Source: JBFLVQ01 sp040758525 (GTDB taxonomy: Bacteria > Acidobacteriota > Blastocatellia > Chloracidobacteriales > JADJPF01). Taken from it: a stretch of DNA of 12,788 bases. Of this stretch, positions 7,013 through 12,788 are shown piece after piece (within the stretch, counting starts at the first letter, position 1; every line of letters begins with the position of its first letter). The position numbers were made by a program, and so were the translations under genes. The notes under the pieces were generated by a model. The model did no database searches, was not told the origin of the DNA, and saw nothing but the letters and a program-made list of their open reading frames with translations. The stretch lies in the NCBI GenBank assembly GCA_040758525.1, contig JBFLVQ010000226.1, forward strand, positions 1 to 12,788, written 5' to 3'.

Positions 7013-7127
7013 GTATCTATTTTAGGCAAAATTCGACTCTGCTGCTGAAGTAGCTTAATGAGCTATTAATGTGAATGGTTATTAAGGCGTACTAGCTGGT
7101 GGTTAGTCTAATCAATTGACAAGCAGT
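7013..7127. other. intergenic region between rtcB and the ilvE promoter
   Basis: Gene-free stretch of 115 bases downstream of rtcB and upstream of the ilvE promoter. I see only a 5-bp stem (TAGCT/AGCTA near 7050-7065) with no T run, and no convincing terminator for rtcB. Some read-through from rtcB into the ilvE operon is therefore possible. Confidence 0.4.
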
Positions 7128-8591
7128 TCATCCTTTAATTACGCCAATTGGCCGTAGTCGCGCAACCTTCTTTGAGAGTCCGGCTTTATGCACCACTTCA
7201 ACTACTTGATCGACATCTTTGTAAGCAAGTGGCTGCTCTTCGGCCAGTCCTTTCCAACTACGTGCACGTGCAATCACACCCTCTTTCTCCAGTTCCTGAT
7301 CTATGCGCCGTCCATGTGCCTGTTTGACGGCTGCAGTTCTGCTCAAGGTTCGTCCTGCGCCATGCGATGTTGTACCGAAGGTCTGTTGTAGGCTGCCAGG
7401 TTGGCCTACCAGTAACCAGCTAGCGCGGCCCATATCACCAGGAATTATCACTGGCTGGCCAATTTCACGGTAGCGGTTAGGTACTTCGGGGTGATGTGGT
7501 GGGAAGGCACGTGTTGCGCCTTTACGATGCACCCAGACACGTTTAAGCTTACCTTCAATTTCGTGTTCCTCAAGCTTAGCAATATTATGTGCAACATCGT
7601 AAATAAGACTCATCTGCAGATCCTGCCAATTGCGACCAAAGATCTTTTCAAAGACCTCGCGTGTTTGCCACATCAACAATTGGCGATTACACCAAGCAAA
7701 ATTTGCCGCTGCGCGCATTGCGCCAATATAATGCTCTCCTTCTGGGCTGTTGGCAGGAGCACAGACAAGCTGGCGGTCAGGTAATTTGATTCCATATTTT
7801 GAAGGCGCATGACGCAGAGCCAACAAGGCATCATCACAGACCTGATAACCTAGCCCACGCGAGCCTGAATGGATCATCACACAGATCATATCTTTTTCCA
7901 GACCGATCACTTGAGCTGCTTGTTCATCGTAGATTGCATCAACAATTTGGACTTCGAGAAAATGATTTCCTGAGCCTAGCGTACCGCACTGTTCGGCGCC
8001 ACGCTCCAGAGCACGTTCGCTAACATTGTCTGGTTCAGCTCCTGCCAAACAACCTTGTGCTTCGGTATGCTCGATATCACTTTCCACTGCCAGCCCACGT
8101 TTACGTAGATAGGACACACCTTCTCCCATTAGACGGCGTAGTTCTTTATTGTCGAAGTGGTATTTACCAGACTTACCTACGCCGGTAGGGATCTGTCGGA
8201 AGAGTTCTTCTACAAGGTCTTTCAGATGTGGCCTTACCTCATTATGTAGAAGGTTGGTGCGTACCAGACGCACTCCACAATTTATGTCATAACCAACTCC
8301 GCCAGGTGAGATCACTCCACCCTCATCTGGATCGGTAGCGCAAACACCGCCAATAGGAAAACCATAGCCCCAATGTATATCAGGCATAGCCAGGCTGGCC
8401 TGTTGTATACCAGGTAGAAAAGCAACATTAGCTACCTGTTCGGGCGCCTGATCATTGCGTATCTGCTTGAGCAGTTTCTCGTCAGCATAGATAAGGCCGT
8501 CAACACGCATTCCTTCTTTGTAGTCTTTAGGTATGCGCCAGCAATTTTCGTTTACTCGTTTGAGGGGTCCGCTAAAACTATCTTTACTCAT
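7128..8591 (-). CDS. rtcB: RNA-splicing ligase RtcB (3'-phosphate/5'-OH RNA ligase)
   Basis: GTP- and Mn-dependent RNA ligase of 487 residues that joins 2',3'-cyclic phosphate or 3'-phosphate ends to 5'-OH ends; it acts in tRNA splicing in archaea and eukaryotes and RNA repair in bacteria. The length is of the long (archaeal/eukaryotic-like) class and not the roughly 400-residue E. coli class. Signature motifs are intact: SPGGVGYDINCGVRLVRT (95-112) with metal ligands D102 and C105, GSGNHFLEV (206-214) with H210, HSGSRGLG (241-248), H335 in YDVAHNIAK, HRKGATRAFPP (355-365), and GTTSHGAGR (406-414) where H410 is the expected guanylylated histidine. No intein or gap is seen. The ATG has only a weak purine-rich ribosome site. 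Archease, the RtcB activator, ends 21 bases upstream, so the two are co-transcribed. Confidence 0.96.
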   Translation of the reverse strand: MSKDSFSGPLKRVNENCWRIPKDYKEGMRVDGLIYADEKLLKQIRNDQAPEQVANVAFLPGIQQASLAMPDIHWGYGFPIGGVCATDPDEGGVISPGGVGYDINCGVRLVRTNLLHNEVRPHLKDLVEELFRQIPTGVGKSGKYHFDNKELRRLMGEGVSYLRKRGLAVESDIEHTEAQGCLAGAEPDNVSERALERGAEQCGTLGSGNHFLEVQIVDAIYDEQAAQVIGLEKDMICVMIHSGSRGLGYQVCDDALLALRHAPSKYGIKLPDRQLVCAPANSPEGEHYIGAMRAAANFAWCNRQLLMWQTREVFEKIFGRNWQDLQMSLIYDVAHNIAKLEEHEIEGKLKRVWVHRKGATRAFPPHHPEVPNRYREIGQPVIIPGDMGRASWLLVGQPGSLQQTFGTTSHGAGRTLSRTAAVKQAHGRRIDQELEKEGVIARARSWKGLAEEQPLAYKDVDQVVEVVHKAGLSKKVARLRPIGVIKG

Positions 8592-8612
8592 AATTCTTTT
8601 ATCTTTCGATTA

Positions 8613-9023
8613 CTAGATATCCACAATAACTTCGGCCTGCCAACCATACGATATCTGCTCTACTTTAAGTTCATGATAAGTTATCGCTTTAATTTCATGA
8701 TCCAATTGATGACGGTTGATGTCTAGCTTTTCACCCCAGGCTTGCGCGCGTAAGCCAGTTTCATCTACTTCAACATTGTATTGGCAAAGTAATAGGTGGC
8801 GAGTGTCAAAGGTATAGAGTAGTTCGTTAAGCCAGTCGAAGAGTAGATAAGCTTTATCTTCTCCAGTGATCTGGAAATCTATTTGCTGCTCTGCATGAAC
8901 CTCGGATAGGTTCTCCACAATAAGAGAGAAGAACGCTTCCGCAGTTTGAGCGAAGAGACTATTAAGATCAGGAGCAGTGATACGTAGTCCTAGATCCGCA
9001 GTATGTTCAAAGATTTCATACAT
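8613..9023 (-). CDS. archease (RtcB activator)
   Basis: Protein of 136 residues, the normal archease size. Archease speeds RtcB guanylylation and allows multiple turnover, also widening nucleotide use. The start is the ATG at 9021-9023, giving the family's usual opening MYEIFEHTADLGLRI; E6-H-T-A-D10 is the conserved acidic motif. LLFDWLNELLYTFDT (60-74) and KAITYHELKV (112-121) are also typical, and the protein ends in the hydrophobic strand AEVIVDI as in relatives. The same frame is open 42 codons further upstream, but that part lies within the VWA gene and has no family counterpart. The ATG is 4 bases after the VWA stop, with a poor ribosome site, so translational coupling to the VWA gene is likely. 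It is followed directly by rtcB, the well-known pairing. Confidence 0.93.
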   Translation of the reverse strand: MYEIFEHTADLGLRITAPDLNSLFAQTAEAFFSLIVENLSEVHAEQQIDFQITGEDKAYLLFDWLNELLYTFDTRHLLLCQYNVEVDETGLRAQAWGEKLDINRHQLDHEIKAITYHELKVEQISYGWQAEVIVDI

Positions 9024-9027
9024 GGGA

Positions 9028-10014
9028 TCACTTGATGTCAATATTGTAGCCATCACGACTGACACGCACCAGCGCGCCATCTCGTTTGACTCGTACTTGC
9101 AGTTTGTGAAACTCTGGTAGTTGCTTATCTCTGGGGGGATGGTAAGCAATCGTATAGGATGCTGCTAGTTCCTGTGCGATCGCTTTGAAGACAGCGGCAA
9201 AGTCGTTACCTTCTACCGAGAAATCACGACCGCCAGTAGAATCAGTGATTCGTGCAATATCGAGTAGAGTGGGCAGGCGCTGTGAGTGTGCACTGCTGCT
9301 GCCACTTAATGAAGGCGCATAAGAGGGAAGAGTTACACTATAAATCGTGACACCAGACAGATTGGCACGACGTATCAGTTCCTTCTTGTCGATGACACTG
9401 GCGCTATCAAAACCATCTGTTACTACGACAATAACACGACGCAGGCGCTTACCCCCACGCATCGTAGGGGCTTTCTTAAAAAGGGTGATAGAGCGGTCTA
9501 GCGCATCATAGATGCGTGTTGAACCACCGTAATCTTTTATCTTATCTAGGGAGCGGGTAAGACGTTGGCGATCATTAGTGAAGTCTTGCAGGATATTGAT
9601 CTGATGATTAAAGCCAAGCAATGCGCAGAGCGAGTGGTTGTCAAGCCACTGTAAGAACTGTTTGATCGCTTGGCGTTGTACCACAGTCTCATCAGCGGAG
9701 AGGCTGCCAGATAGATCTAGCGCGATCACTAGTGCCAGCGGGGCGTTTTGGAGCGCCCGCATAGGCTGGAAGAATTCGATTGGACGTGTTACGCCATCCT
9801 CAAGCAGTTCGAAATCTTCTACTTTAAGATCGAGTAGATAGTTGCCCTGTGGGTCAGTGACAGTAACATCAAGGGTAACCAGATCAGTATTGACACGTAC
9901 AACAAAACCATCTTGATCATTTTGTCGCTGCTGGGTGGCTGGCGTTGAGCCAACCAGTGGCAACAGAAGTAGAGTAGCAAGAATTAAACTGAGAAGTTGA
10001 CTGCTGAGTTTCAT
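9028..10014 (-). CDS. secreted VWA-domain protein (VWFA-related acidobacterial type)
   Basis: Protein of 328 residues from the ATG at 10012-10014. An ATG at 10024-10026 (4 residues longer) lies inside the promoter -10, so the shorter start is more likely. Residues 1-23 are a signal peptide (MKLSSQLLSLILATLLLLPL, then VGSTPA). Residues about 38-85 match the N-terminal part of the acidobacterial VWFA family: VRVNTDLVTLDVTVTDPQGN and VEDFELLEDGVTRPIEFF. The VWA domain runs from about 92 to 290 with an intact metal site: D100-L-S102-G-S104, T166 in GGSTRIYDAL and D200-G201. The role is probably adhesion or protein binding outside the cytoplasm. It is the first gene of a unit with archease and rtcB, a pairing with no evident functional link. 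No lipobox or C-terminal anchor is visible. Confidence 0.87.
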   Translation of the reverse strand: MKLSSQLLSLILATLLLLPLVGSTPATQQRQNDQDGFVVRVNTDLVTLDVTVTDPQGNYLLDLKVEDFELLEDGVTRPIEFFQPMRALQNAPLALVIALDLSGSLSADETVVQRQAIKQFLQWLDNHSLCALLGFNHQINILQDFTNDRQRLTRSLDKIKDYGGSTRIYDALDRSITLFKKAPTMRGGKRLRRVIVVVTDGFDSASVIDKKELIRRANLSGVTIYSVTLPSYAPSLSGSSSAHSQRLPTLLDIARITDSTGGRDFSVEGNDFAAVFKAIAQELAASYTIAYHPPRDKQLPEFHKLQVRVKRDGALVRVSRDGYNIDIK

Positions 10015-10021
10015 TAAATTA

Positions 10022-10051
10022 ATCATAGATGAGATCGGTCATAGGTGTCAA
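10022..10051 (-). promoter_or_regulatory. promoter of the VWA-archease-rtcB unit
   Basis: On the minus strand -35 TTGACA (10046-10051, perfect) is followed by 18 bases and -10 TATGAT (10022-10027, 5 of 6). The expected start of transcription, about 7 bases downstream, falls at or next to the A of the ATG at 10014. A direct repeat TCATAG-[AG]-TG (10023-10031 and 10039-10047, 16 bases apart) lies across the spacer and could be a regulator site, or chance. Confidence 0.6.
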
Positions 10052-10239
10052 AATCACTAGCCGCTGGTAAAATTGTTGTGAGAGCAATAAATTCAGCCTG
10101 TGATTGCAGTTTTTTGTTATACCTTTGAGGGCTCGCCGTGGTATGCTTTTCCTCTTTATTAAGACATATTAGCGGCATTGATGGAGAAGCGATCGAAATG
10201 GCTATAGTAGTTTCGCCAATAGTCTGCTGGCGTAGTATT

Positions 10240-10842
10240 ATGAAGCGGGCAATGGCAATAGTAATGGTTTTAGCTGCCACCGCAATAGTATGGGCGGGTG
10301 AGCGTGGCGCGATTCGTGGCAAGGTAGAGAGTGAAGCTGGTAAACCAGTAAATGGGGCAGCCGTTTTAGCCCAGCGAGAGGGCAGCGAGCCAGTCCAGGC
10401 CACTACCAATGCAAAAGGCGAATTTACAATTGAGCTAGAGCCTGGCGAATATACTGTCTCGGTAGATGCACAAGGTTATAAGTCAGTAGAGCTATTGCGG
10501 AAAATTAAGGTTGAAGCAGGTAAGACAACCAAGCTAAATGACAAGATCCTGCTCAGCGTATCGCAAACCGGCGCATTGTTGCGCGGTGCGGTTTTTACCG
10601 AACGCGGTTTCTCTTTGCCTGGTGCCACCGTTGAGATCGAACGTATAGATGGAAAAGAGAAAATACGTAAACAGTATATGACCAATCAGGCAGGTGAGTT
10701 TGCCTTTCGTCTCTCAGAGAGTGGTGGTCAGTATAAAGTTACTGCTTCGGCGCGTGGCTTCGAGTCTACCTCTCAGACGGTTGATCTACAGCCTGGTGAA
10801 TCGCGTAGCATTGCTATCTCCTTAAAGAAAGGGGCAAATTAG
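10240..10842 (+). CDS. secreted protein with two carboxypeptidase-regulatory-like domains
   Basis: Protein of 200 residues from the ATG at 10240. The same frame is open upstream to 10138 and 10198, but this ATG gives a clean signal peptide (MKRAMAIVMVLAATAIVWA, cut before GERGA), so I prefer it despite no clear ribosome site. Residues about 23-100 are a CarboxypepD_reg-like beta sandwich (IRGKVESEAGKPVNGAAVLA, NAKGEFTIELEPGEYTVSV, GYKSVEL), and about 109-198 repeat the same plan (LRGAVFTERGFSLPGATVEI, NQAGEFAFRLSESGGQYKV, RGFESTSQTV, then LQPGESRSIAISL). Such transthyretin-like domains are common in surface and TonB-dependent transport proteins; here they stand alone. A weak promoter-like pair (TTGATG 10178-10183, 19 bases, TATAGT 10203-10208) lies upstream. 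The HTH gene follows after 21 bases. Confidence 0.82.
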   Translation: MKRAMAIVMVLAATAIVWAGERGAIRGKVESEAGKPVNGAAVLAQREGSEPVQATTNAKGEFTIELEPGEYTVSVDAQGYKSVELLRKIKVEAGKTTKLNDKILLSVSQTGALLRGAVFTERGFSLPGATVEIERIDGKEKIRKQYMTNQAGEFAFRLSESGGQYKVTASARGFESTSQTVDLQPGESRSIAISLKKGAN

Positions 10843-10863
10843 TCAACGGTTAGATAGGTAATT

Positions 10864-11145
10864 ATGAGTGATCGCAATAACAAGGATGTGAAAGGACGTA
10901 CTGAGTACCTCACCGCAGGCCAGTTGGCAAAGCTGCTCCAGATCAGCGAATCGAGTGTACACCGATTACGCCGTCAAGGGCGCATCCCGGCTGTGATGCT
11001 CACGCCCAGGCTGATCCGCTTTAACCTACGGGATGTGCGTACAGCACTTGCTGAACAAGAAGAGAGTGTCGCCCCACGTATCAGTGTACGCACAGCAGGA
11101 GAGCAGCTAGCCTTTGAGGATCTTTTCACCGAAACCATTGAATAG
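10864..11145 (+). CDS. small helix-turn-helix (excisionase-type, HTH_17/MerR-like) DNA-binding protein
   Basis: Protein of 93 residues. Residues about 15-63 form an excisionase-type winged helix: YLTAGQLAKLLQISESSVHR (15-34), the RRQGRIPAVMLTPRLIRFNL wing (36-55), then the closing helix RDVRTALAEQ (56-65). The tail (66-93) is acidic with no known motif. Cytoplasmic; expected to bind DNA, target unknown. No integrase or other mobile gene lies nearby, so a transcription regulator fits better than a real phage excisionase. It follows the secreted protein gene by 21 bases and precedes the next gene by 14, so it is probably in one transcript with them. The ribosome site (AGGT, 5 bases from the ATG) is weak. 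Confidence 0.8.
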   Translation: MSDRNNKDVKGRTEYLTAGQLAKLLQISESSVHRLRRQGRIPAVMLTPRLIRFNLRDVRTALAEQEESVAPRISVRTAGEQLAFEDLFTETIE

Positions 11146-11159
11146 ATGTAGTAGATCCT

Positions 11160-12788
11160 ATGATCAAAGATATCCGCCTGCACGGCTTTGTCACGGATAC
11201 ATCTGAGCGTTACGAATATTTTACTACTGTCATTGGGCCTGCCTTGAATGTGCGCTTCTTCTATGAACAGGATGAGGACGTACAGGGCACACGAGATCGT
11301 TTCTTTCTAAGTGGCAATGAGATCTCGCTCTATCAACACCATCTATACCATCGTGGCAATGGTGGCACTTTCTGCAATTATATGATTGGTATGGAACAGC
11401 CTGTTAAGGATGTTCTTAAGCCAGAAGTGCAGAATCGCTTGGTAATGTATGGGGCACATTATGGTGAAGCTGGTGAGCGTATCATTTTTACTAATGATAC
11501 CAGCGGCAGCGAGAGCTATGAGCGTGTCTTTAGCGAAGGGCATGCTTTTGCCAATTACTATTTCTTCATTGCTGGGGATATTCAGGGTGACCTCAAGGTA
11601 ATTCAAGAAACAGTATTACGTCTAACAGGAAAGTTTCTTAAGCGTTCCCAACTCGATACCGACCAGGACAGCAATATCGTAGCAGCGCAACTTTACCGTG
11701 AGATAGGAATACCTCGCTGGACGCTCTTTGTTGTTAAGCTGATAGATCGTTATGCGCTCGACTATTATACAAAATTTGCTGAGATCTATCGTGCTGGTCA
11801 TTGGCGCAATGCCGCCGAGCGGGAGGGACTAGTCACACTGGCTATGCAATATGGCTTTGAGCCCACGGTACGCGAACGGTTAGAACTAGATGTAATTTAT
11901 AAGCATCCAGAGAATCGTCAGCTTATCGAGAGTTATAGGGATATCTTGACGGCTCGCTACTTGGGTCGTCAGGAGGAGCGCGTGACCCAGTTTAAGCGCA
12001 AACGTCTACGTACACTAGGAGCGCGCCGCCATCTTCCTCCCCTACTCTTTGACAAGCTGGATCGTCTGCTACGGCCACGCCAAACCGAGATGGAATCGCC
12101 TGCCTGTTTGGTTGAAGCACGCCGTCGTTTCAATGAACTGTTTATGGATCGACAGGCAGGGCCCCGTTTTACTGAACAAGATCTATGGCAATTATTACAG
12201 GCACGGCTTGAGGCATTACAGCAACATTACAATGGCTTTGAAGAGTTGATGACAGAGCTAGAACAATCTTGTCTGCTACGACAGGACTCTGACCCTACCG
12301 CGTTAGAGCTATTTCGTACCGTGGCAGGCCATTTAGACCGCTTCGAAGCCTCCTATGAGATTGTCAGTAGTGTTGCATTCATAGATGACTATGAGTTACG
12401 TGAGGAGCAACTCTATCTGTTGGTACGTGCCAAGGATGTTATTGATACAATACAAATGGGTCTGTTTGATCAACTGATCTTTCAAACTGTCGGTCGCCAC
12501 CATTATCTGAATCTTTATGGTCGCAAGCGGCTACACCGACTTAAGGAAGGTGTGGAAGCGATTGTTGCGCTAGCGCAGCAGCCTGCCACAGTAATTGGGT
12601 CAATTGCTGAAGTTAACTATCAATTACGCTTACGCCGTGCGGTTGAGGTTCAATTACGTGATCGTGTACGTGATGTCTATAAAGAGCCTATAGGTAAGCA
12701 GGAACAGGAGTTTTTACGTATTGAAATAAGCCGTAAGTTGATTCAAGAGGGGATCGTAAGCGATTTAATACCCGCCGACCTATTTGCT
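11160..12788 (+). CDS. large soluble protein of unknown function, 3' end missing
   Basis: Open frame of 543 codons from the ATG at 11160 to the window edge, with no stop. No signal peptide or membrane segment is visible, so it is likely cytoplasmic. Residues 1-150 look like mixed alpha-beta (MIKDIRLHGFVTDTSERYEY, then FFLSGNEISLYQHHLYHR, YMIGMEQPVKDVL, and VMYGAHYGEAGERIIFT). Residues from about 150 on are mostly helical and rich in Arg, Glu, Leu and Gln, for example 340-375 and 410-470, with no catalytic motif that I recognise. It resembles a conserved hypothetical family known to me from Geobacter and acidobacteria (TIGR04442), but I am not sure of this. It begins 14 bases after the HTH gene with no clear ribosome site, so the two genes may work together. 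Confidence 0.75.
   Translation, partial: MIKDIRLHGFVTDTSERYEYFTTVIGPALNVRFFYEQDEDVQGTRDRFFLSGNEISLYQHHLYHRGNGGTFCNYMIGMEQPVKDVLKPEVQNRLVMYGAHYGEAGERIIFTNDTSGSESYERVFSEGHAFANYYFFIAGDIQGDLKVIQETVLRLTGKFLKRSQLDTDQDSNIVAAQLYREIGIPRWTLFVVKLIDRYALDYYTKFAEIYRAGHWRNAAEREGLVTLAMQYGFEPTVRERLELDVIYKHPENRQLIESYRDILTARYLGRQEERVTQFKRKRLRTLGARRHLPPLLFDKLDRLLRPRQTEMESPACLVEARRRFNELFMDRQAGPRFTEQDLWQLLQARLEALQQHYNGFEELMTELEQSCLLRQDSDPTALELFRTVAGHLDRFEASYEIVSSVAFIDDYELREEQLYLLVRAKDVIDTIQMGLFDQLIFQTVGRHHYLNLYGRKRLHRLKEGVEAIVALAQQPATVIGSIAEVNYQLRLRRAVEVQLRDRVRDVYKEPIGKQEQEFLRIEISRKLIQEGIVSDLIPADLFA

Noticed and set aside
7188..8023. Several plus-strand open frames across rtcB
   Set aside because: They are antisense to conserved RtcB motifs and have no recognisable domain or ribosome site.
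9024..9149. N-terminal extension of archease by 42 residues
   Set aside because: It lies in the end of the VWA gene in another frame, has no archease counterpart, and the family start is at 9023.
10214..10232. CGCCA/TGGCG hairpin just before the secreted protein ATG
   Set aside because: A 5-bp stem with a 9-base loop is too weak to call a regulatory RNA element.
10023..10409. Open frame of 128 codons on the minus strand, overlapping the secreted protein gene
   Set aside because: It is the reverse of the signal peptide and first domain of the plus-strand gene, its composition is not protein-like, and the VWA promoter lies in its end.
11100..11130. QLAFEDLF in the HTH protein tail as a sliding-clamp-binding motif
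   Set aside because: It is only a loose match to the QLxLF pattern and a short motif like this arises easily by chance.
10864..11145. True phage excisionase or prophage remnant
   Set aside because: The HTH fold fits, but no integrase, attachment repeat, tRNA or phage gene is in view.
11343..11606. Minus-strand open frame of 87 codons
   Set aside because: It is fully inside the 543-codon plus-strand frame and shows no domain.
12049..12249. Plus-strand open frame of 66 codons
   Set aside because: It is a shifted frame within the long open gene that runs to the window end.

Overview
The window is an ordinary-looking chromosomal stretch of a Gram-negative bacterium with moderate GC, dense coding and short intergenic gaps. 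Two features suggest an acidobacterium or close relative. One is a secreted VWA protein with the layout of the 'VWFA-related acidobacterial domain' family, and the other is a secreted carboxypeptidase-regulatory-like protein beside it. A heptose nucleotidyltransferase (RfaE2-like) implies an LPS-type outer envelope. The taxonomic call is inference from gene content only. I see no rRNA, tRNA, CRISPR array, insertion sequence or phage structural gene, and no gene-free stretch longer than about 215 bases.

Layout. (1) Positions 1-1262, minus strand: the 5' part of an RfaE2-type heptose-1-phosphate adenylyltransferase, preceded by a class I SAM methyltransferase. (2) 1452-3464, minus: two tandem paralogous membrane proteins, each with an N-terminal anchor, an extracytoplasmic region, further membrane helices and a C-terminal double zinc ribbon with identical cysteine spacing. 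Divergent from them, on plus, is a secreted arginine-rich SH3-like protein (3600-4301). (3) 4305-6956, minus: a four-gene operon ordered branched-chain aminotransferase, YciI-like protein, DUF1330 protein, MarR-GNAT fusion. It has a near-consensus sigma70-type promoter and a 32-bp dyad that spans both promoter boxes, a good candidate operator for the MarR part of the fusion. (4) 7128-10014, minus: secreted VWA protein, archease, RtcB RNA ligase, closely packed. Its promoter places the probable transcription start at or next to the AUG, so the VWA message looks leaderless. (5) 10240-12788, plus: secreted two-domain carboxypeptidase-regulatory-like protein, a small excisionase-type helix-turn-helix protein, and a large soluble protein of unknown function that runs off the window end (543 codons visible).

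Working together: archease activates RtcB, so region 4 contains an RNA repair or tRNA-splicing-type ligase pair, oddly placed behind a secreted VWA protein. Region 3 joins amino-acid metabolism to small ferredoxin-fold proteins and its own probable regulator. Regions 2 and 5 hold the least understood genes: the twin zinc-ribbon membrane proteins and the HTH/543-residue pair. Nothing here proves a new system. The best leads are the MarR operator/promoter overlap, the twin zinc-ribbon proteins, the VWA-archease-RtcB arrangement and the HTH/unknown-protein pair.
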